A DNA stretch of 43,162 bases from NCBI GenBank assembly GCA_024644945.1, contig JAHEGU010000028.1, positions 1-43,162 on the forward strand, given 5' to 3'. Positions within the stretch are counted from its first letter, which is position 1. Every line of letters begins with the position of its first letter. Under the pieces are notes generated by a model. That model saw only the letters and a program-made list of their open reading frames with translations, made no database searches and had not been told where the DNA came from. Shown here piece after piece: positions 9,901 to 15,829 of this stretch. Made by a program: the position numbers and the translations under genes. Origin of the DNA: Gammaproteobacteria bacterium. Lineage in GTDB: Bacteria > Pseudomonadota > Gammaproteobacteria > Arenicellales > Poriferihabitantaceae.

Positions 9901-10055
9901 CGGGCGTATTTGCCGATAAAAGCAGTGAACACCCAGGAGCTGGACATGCGTTCATTGCTGCTTGGGACAGGAAACTGATTCATGTAATACCTAAAACGAT
10001 CCAGTACAACGGGGCGAACCAGGCTCAGGTCATTGTCATCAAAGGGCACTGTCAT
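6966..10055 (-). CDS. Giant protein made of 65 tandem 11-residue repeats in four blocks
   Basis: I do not recognise this 1029-residue protein. Nearly all of it is a repeat of exactly 11 residues with consensus L-F-S-H-S-D-x-V-L-x-x (for example LFSHSDLVLER, LFAHTDAVLIT, MFQHSDHVLIR). Counting by hand: block 1, 61-237, 16 units; block 2, 316-493, 16; block 3, 562-749, 17; block 4, 811-987, 16. Five or six units are 12 residues and one is 10. Each block is preceded by a related lead-in (FIGKYARPTSQLID, FHYLLRANRDSALI, LLHAIRREVAGHADLLD, FLHYYGKYAGIHPDMID). There is no signal peptide or membrane helix. Hydrophobic positions 1, 2, 8 and 9 lie on one face of a helix. A distant likeness to leucine-rich-variant (LRV) repeats, in which HPD-type turns recur, is possible. 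It is divergent from the encapsulin operon, sharing 268 bp of control region. Confidence 0.9.
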   Translation of the reverse strand: MTVPFDDNDLSLVRPVVLDRFRYYMNQFPVPSSNERMSSSWVFTAFIGKYARPTSQLIDVVANHPDNVLEALFSLDEKILNRLFAHSPDLLRKIFWCSDSFLDGLLQLEPRVIDTLFSRSHFALIRFFDHSDVLLRQIITHSSDTLDSVFRHADMVFEKIFSSSDTALFNLFSHDGRVIRSIFNHSDNFYLTNLFSQPDQLLLSLSRSPDELLNALFSQDDYVLEKMFSKETEELNIFLSTLINKSETWSGETTLLRNVITIFTDGDNGAPSSATDTIPFDILESIQSISEPTKQQRLKFHYLLRANRDSALIRSLYQRPDRLERLCNALEEDSLEDILALPPEVLTAIFDYPERVFTALFSLSDTLLGSVFMYPSYVTRRIFIRSGSLPEKLFSCSEKLLLKLFHHHDTTLEKLFSHSDLVLERIFVEQEETLDWLFSLSDSLLWNLFNHSESVISKIFSSEDGGLALTLFISCDNDRLYSILERGEDEFKQILSQLYTAPAEDLIAGNMMINEVVDITGAAHRLRLDQSPLQKGDSERTNILLHAIRREVAGHADLLDLIFSHSDSVLQEFFGMPNTTLAQVLSLPYDLLRKLFWQPDKLLHCLFAQHDPLVHRAFFGLALHTQRRLLSTSDEALHQMFQHSDHVLIRLFDCHDAVLVNLFAHNADVQRLIFKLPEQTLRELFLSSNTMLWELFLYPSQSLELLFNCTPDTLEKLFQCDKLLLEDFFSWGPTALSQLISSLNKNLDGVEGTVRRLMIQTRITEEENAILPSEIVNRRDRAIIDALEPQSQPFLHYYGKYAGIHPDMIDLVFERKTTLFETLLKHDIDVAWHLLSLPPSVLRSFFYHDDETLNTIFASPDSVISRLFSSSPLLFNAIFSIPTSALKNLFSHGEGVLSSLFAHTDAVLITLFESDTLLLQLIFKQNDNVLRLLVNYDSTVIWNLLLNDSSALSRLFECSENILSKLFTEDRRILIGIFSADEESFRDYIAFIAQHPAADFREAAQKLGGERGIFDPRYFSQGQEILGLA

Positions 10056-10073
10056 AATAAAGTAAGCCTATAG

Positions 10074-10087
10074 TTGATCAAGATCAA
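10074..10087. promoter_or_regulatory. Perfect FNR/ANR-type box
   Basis: TTGAT (10074-10078), CAAG, ATCAA (10083-10087) matches the FNR consensus TTGAT-N4-ATCAA at every fixed base. It lies 19 bp upstream of the repeat-protein start codon and about 60 bp upstream of the probable transcription start of the encapsulin promoter, close to the classical class I activator distance. This suggests oxygen-responsive control of one or both divergent genes. Confidence 0.6.
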
Positions 10088-10104
10088 ATGCACTTTCTCT
10101 CGAT

Positions 10105-10136
10105 TTGACAAATTAGACCCCGAAGTTAAGTATTTT
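10105..10136 (+). promoter_or_regulatory. Candidate sigma-70 promoter of the encapsulin operon
   Basis: A perfect -35 hexamer TTGACA at 10105-10110 is followed by only weak -10 options (AAGTAT at 10128 with a 17 bp spacer, or TATTTT at 10131). A perfect -35 with a poor -10 and an activator box upstream fits an activator-dependent promoter. The leader to the encapsulin ATG would be about 185 nt, AT-rich and without an obvious riboswitch. Confidence 0.4.
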
Positions 10137-10323
10137 CTAATATACATTGAGTAAAATTTCGGCAGGTAGTTATCGGAAAATTGCCAATCGAAAGCGACTA
10201 CAAAATAGTATTACGCTTGAAAAAATATGAGTAATTAGTTTAAAAAACTTCTTCAAATTGTTGAAAGAAAAAGATAGTAACTTATTCTTGCAACCCTAAC
10301 AACGCAACCTCGAGGAGAATTAA

Positions 10324-11301
10324 ATGGCTCAAAAACTCTTACCCAAGTCCAACGCGGTTGTACTTTCCAGTTCGCATAAGTCGCGCCCTTTTTGGGAAGG
10401 CCGTTCTCCACGATGGATCTGCCAAATGATGGTGCAGCGCGCATGCGTTCCGGTGACGGGTGGTATTTATCGTTTAAACAAGGTAACTGAACCTTTTATC
10501 CCAATTCAGGTATCCGCAGGATCGAACTTGATCAATCTTCCTGCCGAAAATCTGAATATTATGCATTCACATAACGAAAACACTACTTTATCAAATAGCT
10601 ATGCTGCATATGATGAAGCACCGCGAGAAATTCATTTGCAACCTATTCAAACCGTCGTGAAGATGCATACCCGCATTCCGGCATTATATTCTACCCATCA
10701 CAATCAGCTCGAAATGCAGTTGAGTCTTTCCGCGGAATACATGTATGAGTCCAAGGAAAATCTGATTTACAACCATCCAGATTGGGGGCTGATAAATAAT
10801 GTCGCTCCAAAGTTGCAGATCAAGAGTGATGGTGGTCCAACTCCGGATTTACTTGATGAGATGCTAAGCCGTGTCTGGAAGGTTCCTGATGTGTTTGCGA
10901 TGCATCCAGAAGCTATTGCTTCGTTCAATCAGACTTGCAACAGTATGGGAATTAAGCTTGATACTTCCGAGTTTAATGGTGGTCATTTTGTATGTTGGCG
11001 TGGTATCCCAATTATACCGACCAATAAACTTTACCTGCATGATGGCGAAGGAAAGACTCTGCATGATCGTAATCCAGGCGAGTCAAAAACTGACATATTG
11101 TTGTTACGGATGGGTGAGGACAAGCAGGGTGTTATCAGTCTATATGCAGCGGGAACCGAAGGTAGTCCAAGATTTCCATTCATCACAGTTGATTTCATGG
11201 GAATATCTGATGAATCGGTAGCTTCTTATATAATGACAATGTACGTGGCTGTTGCTGTTCTGACGGCCGGTGCGCTTTGCAAGGCTGAGGTTGTCATTTA
11301 A
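10324..11301 (+). CDS. Family 2A-type encapsulin shell protein
   Basis: Shell subunit of a protein nanocompartment with the HK97 phage-capsid fold. The 325-residue product follows Family 2 shells (SrpI-like) along its length: N-terminal arm with SPRW (28-31) and GGIYRLN (46-52), then YDEAPREIHLQPIQTVVKMH (about 96-115), GPTPDLLDEML (171-181), FAMHPEAIASF (191-201), NGGHFVCWRGIPI (218-230), LRMGEDKQGVI (261-271) and FMGI (291-294). There is no cyclic-nucleotide-binding insert, so it is the 2A rather than the 2B type. A loop near 237-256 is about ten residues longer than in the members I remember. GAGGAG precedes the ATG. No phage gene is nearby. First gene of a plus-strand operon whose next gene starts 15 bp later. 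Confidence 0.9.
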   Translation: MAQKLLPKSNAVVLSSSHKSRPFWEGRSPRWICQMMVQRACVPVTGGIYRLNKVTEPFIPIQVSAGSNLINLPAENLNIMHSHNENTTLSNSYAAYDEAPREIHLQPIQTVVKMHTRIPALYSTHHNQLEMQLSLSAEYMYESKENLIYNHPDWGLINNVAPKLQIKSDGGPTPDLLDEMLSRVWKVPDVFAMHPEAIASFNQTCNSMGIKLDTSEFNGGHFVCWRGIPIIPTNKLYLHDGEGKTLHDRNPGESKTDILLLRMGEDKQGVISLYAAGTEGSPRFPFITVDFMGISDESVASYIMTMYVAVAVLTAGALCKAEVVI

Positions 11302-11316
11302 GGTCAGGAGGTCCGT

Positions 11317-12159
11317 ATGAGTAATCCAACCACACCTGATGATGGGTCATATGTAAGCAATCCATTGACGTCTGGTGACTATGTATATGGCCACGCTGAG
11401 CCAGTAACGGGAAGTTTCGGTTTGGCGGATGAAGGTGCAATTCCTGCATCAGGGGATCCGTCTACGGAGACAGGCCCTGTCGATGCAGGCCAGGAAGAAG
11501 TAATTGAAAAGGTAGATCCGGGATCTGAAGAGCACGGCGTGGCCGACGGTGGAAAATCAATGACTGAGGAGTCGGGCGTAATGGAGGCGGAGGAAATTAT
11601 GGATGAAATGGTGGACGAAGCGTTTACGCCTTCTGCTCCGTCGGTTCCAGCTGACTTTGCCAGTTCGCCGTGGGCGGATCTGTCATTTCTGGCAACGCCA
11701 GGACCGATGCCTATGCCCAGTCCAGAACTAGCTGAATCGACCCAACCGCCACCGGCCGCTGCAGTATCACCTACAGCTGGATCGTCACCAGATGTGCATC
11801 CGACTGAAATGCCAGATACTCCTGTCACTTCTGGCGTTTCCGAAATGGCAAGTGGTGAAGCGCAAGATGGGCAAAATACAGCGGGTCCGGTTAATGTCGA
11901 GATGCCCGCGCCAACGACAATCGAAACGCCACCGGCACCGGTCAGTGCGCCCCCTGCGCCACAAGCGGCTGAACCGAATATGGCTGCTGGAGAGTTGCCT
12001 TCGGGCGCAACCGCCCCAACAGGCGCTGCGGGAACGGCGCCAGTAAATCCCGAGTTACAAGCCCCGGCGGCGATAGAGGTGCAGATGCAAATGAGTGAGA
12101 ATATGGCCCAGAACATGGCAAATATTCTGCAGGATATTCTGCAAAGCGAATCACCTTGA
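11317..12159 (+). CDS. Disordered acidic Pro/Ala-rich protein, candidate encapsulin cargo or scaffold
   Basis: I recognise no domain. The 280 residues are rich in Pro, Ala, Glu, Gly and Ser, have no Cys and one Trp, and should be mostly disordered. Three parts stand out: an acidic helical stretch (about 83-103), a hydrophobic patch (FASSPWADLSFLATPG, 114-129) and an amphipathic C-terminal helix (about 252-276, rich in Met, Asn and Gln). A motif PVNxExxAPxxIE occurs twice (191-203 and 242-254). A perfect AGGAGGT (11306-11312) precedes the ATG, so strong expression is likely. Family 2 encapsulin cargoes carry long disordered Pro/Ala/Ser-rich targeting regions; this protein looks like such a region without an enzyme. 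That role is inference from position and composition. Confidence 0.8.
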   Translation: MSNPTTPDDGSYVSNPLTSGDYVYGHAEPVTGSFGLADEGAIPASGDPSTETGPVDAGQEEVIEKVDPGSEEHGVADGGKSMTEESGVMEAEEIMDEMVDEAFTPSAPSVPADFASSPWADLSFLATPGPMPMPSPELAESTQPPPAAAVSPTAGSSPDVHPTEMPDTPVTSGVSEMASGEAQDGQNTAGPVNVEMPAPTTIETPPAPVSAPPAPQAAEPNMAAGELPSGATAPTGAAGTAPVNPELQAPAAIEVQMQMSENMAQNMANILQDILQSESP

Positions 12160-12175
12160 TACCGGTAATCCAGAT

Positions 12176-12268
12176 ATGGATGTTGATGGGTATAGGGAAG
12201 TTGGTGGATCTGTCGTAGGTGCATTTATACACCTTAAACGTGCTGGAAAACGGATACGACCAGCGTGA
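12176..12268 (+). CDS. Possible 30-residue peptide between operon genes
   Basis: An ATG 16 bp after the disordered-protein gene opens a frame of 30 residues (MDVDGYREVGG start, basic end KRAGKRIRPA). The ribosome site is weak and the peptide matches nothing I know. It may be chance, or part of a leader before the DUF4395 gene. Confidence 0.2.
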   Translation: MDVDGYREVGGSVVGAFIHLKRAGKRIRPA

Positions 12269-12288
12269 AGTAGAGTGCTGTTTATAAA

Positions 12289-12753
12289 ATGAATGACGCG
12301 ATCGCCAGCGCCAACGCTAAAAGTCAGGCTGTGAGCAAGCTTGATCAGTCGGCCATGACAGTCAATCAGATATTCATCATTGGACTGCCAGTACTGGGAT
12401 TTATTTTTGACTCCCCGTGGCCATTAATGTTTACGGCGTTGGTAATGTTAATTGGACTTGTTATCCCGCAGTTTCGTCTGTTCAATCTTATTTATATGCA
12501 CGTGGTCAAGCCGCTCGGTTTGCTGAAACCAAATGTCATTAAAGATGATCCGGCACCACATAGATTTGCGCATTTGTTAGGGGGCATATTTTTATTGATC
12601 GCATGTGGCTTAATACTCCTCGATTACAGCGCACTAGGTTGGATATTCTGCTGGATAGTAGTTGGACTCGCGCAACTAAATCTGCAGGCACATTTTTGTG
12701 TTGGTTGTTTCATGTATCTGCATTTAAGCAGGCTCATATCAACCCATAGCTGA
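12289..12753 (+). CDS. DUF4395 integral membrane protein with CxxC
   Basis: The 154-residue product has about four membrane helices (about 26-42, 46-62, 96-112, 117-134) and the DUF4395 family pattern: VNQ near the N-terminus, APHRFAHLLGG (89-99) and HFCVGCFMY (135-143). Cys137 and Cys140 form a CxxC at the end of the last helix. The family has no settled function, but its members often lie near thioredoxin-like genes, and here the next gene (25 bp on) is a thioredoxin-thioredoxin reductase fusion. A role in passing thiol electrons across or along the membrane is plausible. The ribosome site is weak. Confidence 0.8.
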   Translation: MNDAIASANAKSQAVSKLDQSAMTVNQIFIIGLPVLGFIFDSPWPLMFTALVMLIGLVIPQFRLFNLIYMHVVKPLGLLKPNVIKDDPAPHRFAHLLGGIFLLIACGLILLDYSALGWIFCWIVVGLAQLNLQAHFCVGCFMYLHLSRLISTHS

Positions 12754-12778
12754 CAAAAAATTACTATAAGGAAAAAAC

Positions 12779-14206
12779 ATGTTGTTTGACATGACACGAT
12801 TGTTAATTGCAATTGGTCTTCTGATTATTTTTACCACTGTGATTGGATTGTGGAACTGGGCGCATCTGCGAATTGTGCGCATACGCAGTCGTCATCGAAA
12901 GTGGCCGATGGAAGTTTGGAACGGTAAAGCAACCTTATTGTATTTCAGCACCAAGAATTGCGTGGTGTGTAAATATCAACAGGCTAAAGAAATTGAAAAA
13001 ATACGCGAAACATTTTCGCCAGATTTGCTTGATATTAAAAAGCTTGACGCACTGGAACAACCAGAACTTGCAAAATTATTTGGTGTAATGAATGTTCCAA
13101 CCACCGTAATAATTGATGGCCAAGGTAATCTGCACGCATTCAACGCAAATCTGGCCAAGGCGAAGGAACTCACACAACAGATTACGGGTAGCATTGGTGC
13201 GTGTGAGCCGGTGAGGCAGAAGGCGATACTGGATCCGGACAAAACTGAACAAGTAGTGATTGTGGGATCCGGACCAGCAGGATGGACAGCTGCGATCTAT
13301 GCGGCAAGGGCTCAACTTGCACCATTGGTGTTTGTTGGCGCGGGTGACAAATTCATGATTCCTGGTGGGCAATTAATGTGGACCACAGAAGTAGAAAATT
13401 TTCCCGGATGGCCTGAAGGAATCGAGGGGCCTGCTCTGATGGAGAAGCACCAGGAGCAGGCTTTGCATTGGGGGACGCGGGTCATGGAAACTGATATCGT
13501 TAATATTGATGCCAGTAAAAGGCCATTCGAGCTGACCGACTCAGATCACAATCTGGTAAAAGCTCAGGCGATCATAATCGCAACCGGAGCGCGCGCTCGC
13601 TGGCTTGGACTGGAAAACGAGGAGCGCCTGGCACGGAGTGGAGGAGGTGTATCCGCTTGTGCGACATGTGATGGCCCAATGCCAATATTTCGAAATCAAG
13701 TAGTAGCGGTAATAGGAGGTGGTGATACTGCTCTTGAAGAAGCCCTTCAACTCACAAACTTTGCCAGTCGGGTCCACATCATCAATATCACACCAGAACT
13801 TACTGCGAGTCAGGTAATGTGTGACCGAGCGCGCGACAATCAGAAAATTGAATTCCACTTCAACAAAACGGTTGTCGATGTGATTGGTGAAGACAAGGTG
13901 GATGGATTACGTATTCATGATGTCAGCGACAATACTGAATCGACCATGCCAGTTAAAGGGATGTTCGTGGCGATAGGGCATATCCCCAACACCGACTTTG
14001 TTAAAGATATCATGGAACTTGATGAGCATGGATATATTGTCATCAAGAAAGCATTCAGGACGAACACAAGCGTAGATGGAATTTTTGCCGCAGGCGACGT
14101 TATAGACTCAAATTATCGCCAGGCAATAACATCTGCCGGTACTGGATGTATGGCGGCGATGGACGTTGAGCGCTGGTTACAAAGGTCGCACGTTGCTCTG
14201 GTTTAA
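12779..14206 (+). CDS. Membrane-anchored thioredoxin-thioredoxin reductase fusion with altered cofactor site
   Basis: 475 residues in three parts. A membrane helix (about 7-25) is followed by a basic segment, placing the rest in the cytoplasm. A thioredoxin-fold domain (about 45-140) has CVVC at 61-64 instead of CGPC, and the cis-proline loop VPTT (106-109). A thioredoxin reductase domain (about 155-470) has the FAD motif GSGPAG (163-168), active-site CATC (294-297), second dinucleotide motif GGGDTA (313-318) and FAAGD (436-440). The HRRxxFRA segment that normally binds the NADPH 2'-phosphate is replaced by NITPELTAS (336-344), so the arginines are gone and the electron donor may not be NADPH. 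AAGGA precedes the ATG. Last gene of the encapsulin operon. Confidence 0.9.
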   Translation: MLFDMTRLLIAIGLLIIFTTVIGLWNWAHLRIVRIRSRHRKWPMEVWNGKATLLYFSTKNCVVCKYQQAKEIEKIRETFSPDLLDIKKLDALEQPELAKLFGVMNVPTTVIIDGQGNLHAFNANLAKAKELTQQITGSIGACEPVRQKAILDPDKTEQVVIVGSGPAGWTAAIYAARAQLAPLVFVGAGDKFMIPGGQLMWTTEVENFPGWPEGIEGPALMEKHQEQALHWGTRVMETDIVNIDASKRPFELTDSDHNLVKAQAIIIATGARARWLGLENEERLARSGGGVSACATCDGPMPIFRNQVVAVIGGGDTALEEALQLTNFASRVHIINITPELTASQVMCDRARDNQKIEFHFNKTVVDVIGEDKVDGLRIHDVSDNTESTMPVKGMFVAIGHIPNTDFVKDIMELDEHGYIVIKKAFRTNTSVDGIFAAGDVIDSNYRQAITSAGTGCMAAMDVERWLQRSHVALV

Positions 14207-14465
14207 CGGATAAGTCAGAGCAGGAATTTTTCAAGGTACTCCCGACTAGATTTAAGCTCAAGGACAAGGAAGTCTATAATCTCTGTGATACTGATGAACA
14301 GATGTTGCCGGGATCTGAGGAATCTAAGTGACTGCTTCGGGATCCGAAGTGATAGTGCCAGCTAGTCATAATTAGTCACACCAATAAAGTGCGTAACAGG
14401 ATTATCGTATATTCAACTATGTCGAGATAATAAACATAAAATATTGAAAATAAATTAAATTAGTT
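14207..14465. other. Intergenic region after the encapsulin operon
   Basis: About 260 bp of AT-rich sequence between the plus-strand operon and the carrier relic. No convincing T-tailed hairpin and no gene. Confidence 0.35.
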
Positions 14466-14579
14466 TAGCTATGAAACATGTCCAATAAACTGCCCCACAC
14501 GTAAAACGACTTGTCCATCAGCTCGGTGTCTTTACACCGGCGCATTGCCGCAAAAACCAACAGGAAGGAAGCATAAAAT
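14466..14579 (-). pseudogene. Relic of a second NTP/NDP-exchange-like carrier gene
   Basis: This stretch aligns at the DNA level with 6256-6370 inside the carrier gene; for example CCCACACGTAAAACGACTTG is shared. Translated on the minus strand it reads ASFLLVFAA...ELMDKSFYVWGS...DMFH, against AASFLLFFAA...ALIDKSFYVWVS...AMFH in the intact carrier. Only about 37 codons remain, with no start or stop in place. It is a decayed paralog, or a leftover of a duplicated or moved segment, just downstream of the aldolase gene. Confidence 0.8.
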
Positions 14580-14604
14580 TTTAAGGGCTACCCGGTCGCG
14601 TTTA

Positions 14605-15498
14605 TCAGGTCTTCGATGCCTGAAAGATGCTTTCAATAGACGCGTCGAGCATCGCATTAAACTCGTCGTCGCTCTGCTGCGCCTTTAGACCCTCAGCCAA
14701 TGCACGCGAGAAGCTGGCAACCATATCGTGGTTGCGCGCCAACCGTTCGTTGGCTTGCTCGCGGGAATATCCACCTGACAGAGCTACAACGCGAACCACG
14801 TTAGGGTGGGCAATCGCGTCCGTGTACAGATTGTCTTGTTCAGGTAACGTCAGTTTGAGCATCACCAGCTGGTCGGCATTCAGCCGATCCAGCTCGGCCA
14901 TGATCTCGCCCTTCAGCATCGCTTCGGCCTCGGCTTTGTCGGGGCAATTGATGTCCACTTCCGGCTCGATGATAGGGACAAGGCCTGCGTCGCAGATTTG
15001 CCTGCCGATCTCGAACTGCTGTAATACATTGGCCCTGACGCCATCTGCTTTGGCGTGCTTTATAACCGAGCGCATCTTGGTGCCAAATATACCTTTGGAT
15101 TTGGCCTTTTCCAGCAGCGCGGCAAGATCCGGCATCGGCTTCATCAACTGAACCCCATTCTCTTCATCGGCAAGGCCCTTGTCGACTTTGAGAATGGGAA
15201 CCACATGCTTGACCTCCCACAGGTATTCCGCTGTTGGGCGACCCTCGATCTCACGGTCCATGGTGTTTTCAAACAGTATTGCAGCGAGAATCCGCTCGCC
15301 GGTAAATTTGGGGCTGGTCATGATTCGCGCGCGCATCTGGTGAACCAGCCCGAACATTTCTTCATCGGTGGACCATGCGTCCTCGGTGACGCCGTAAAGC
15401 CCAAGGGCCTTGGGAGTGCTGCCGCCGCTTTGGTCCAGCGCTGCAACGAAACCGTCCTGATTCTTCATTTTATCCAGCTGTTGATCGTAATTACTCAC
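14605..15498 (-). CDS. fda: Fructose-bisphosphate aldolase, class I
   Basis: Schiff-base aldolase interconverting fructose 1,6-bisphosphate with glyceraldehyde 3-phosphate and dihydroxyacetone phosphate, for glycolysis or gluconeogenesis. The 297-residue product has the length and motifs of the bacterial/archaeal small class I group (about 295 aa): [16 protein letters not shown] near the start, [22 protein letters not shown] with an active-site lysine, [12 protein letters not shown], and [11 protein letters not shown] chose the GTG at 15498, preceded by GAGGAATT; the frame runs further upstream into an unrelated transposase relic and should not be included. It may feed the glycogen pathway, but the two are not adjacent. 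Confidence 0.93.
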   Translation of the reverse strand: MSNYDQQLDKMKNQDGFVAALDQSGGSTPKALGLYGVTEDAWSTDEEMFGLVHQMRARIMTSPKFTGERILAAILFENTMDREIEGRPTAEYLWEVKHVVPILKVDKGLADEENGVQLMKPMPDLAALLEKAKSKGIFGTKMRSVIKHAKADGVRANVLQQFEIGRQICDAGLVPIIEPEVDINCPDKAEAEAMLKGEIMAELDRLNADQLVMLKLTLPEQDNLYTDAIAHPNVVRVVALSGGYSREQANERLARNHDMVASFSRALAEGLKAQQSDDEFNAMLDASIESIFQASKT

Positions 15499-15572
15499 GG
15501 AATTCCTCGACTCTGATTGTACAAATTGGTGATTGGTCTGCTGCCTCGATATTATAAGCGACTCAACGTTAT

Positions 15573-15766
15573 TTAGCGCAACAGATGATCGGCGAAGCGG
15601 GTGAGTATCAGGCTTGATACAGCAAACAGGGTCAAGTTGACTCTGGAATTGGGGACCACAGCAACTAATCTGACCATGAAGTCTATCGCTTCCAGTATGG
15701 TATTTGTGGTGAGATCCCGATACGGTGTTTTCAGTTTGTCTGTTAGTTGTTTGATACTGAGACCCG
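15573..15766 (-). mobile_element. IS91-type transposase relic
   Basis: The minus strand encodes [20 protein letters not shown] followed by [17 protein letters not shown]. This matches the conserved block of IS91-family Y2 transposases (LKTPYRDGTTH, then FMARLAALVPKPRVNLTRFHGVFAPN). After NLT the conserved block is lost, apparently by a frameshift, and there is no transposase N-terminus. Only about 65 codons survive, abutting the aldolase upstream region. The insertion is old and inactive. Confidence 0.7.
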
Positions 15767-15829
15767 ACCGTCCCGACTCTTTCGGCGACCGACAGCATGG
15801 CTTTAGCCAGTTCGATACTCAGGATCTAA

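Noticed and set aside
6966-10055. TPR, HEAT, ankyrin or pentapeptide repeat protein
   Set aside because: The unit is strictly 11 residues with LFSHSD turns; those families have 34, about 40, 33 and 5 residue units with other consensus residues.
6966-10055. CRISPR or DNA-level tandem repeat
   Set aside because: The repetition is at protein level; the DNA of the units is highly diverged and there are no regular spacers.
10324-11301. HK97-fold shell gene as part of a prophage
   Set aside because: No portal, terminase, protease or tail gene is near, and the sequence follows Family 2 encapsulins along its full length.
11379-12224. Long antisense frame (281 codons) opposite the disordered-protein gene
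   Set aside because: It mirrors the Pro/Ala/Gly-rich coding strand, has no ribosome site, and the plus-strand gene has a perfect one and fits the operon.
15499-15798. N-terminal extension of the aldolase
   Set aside because: The extra residues overlap a transposase relic and are not aldolase-like; the GTG at 15498 has a good ribosome site and gives the family length.
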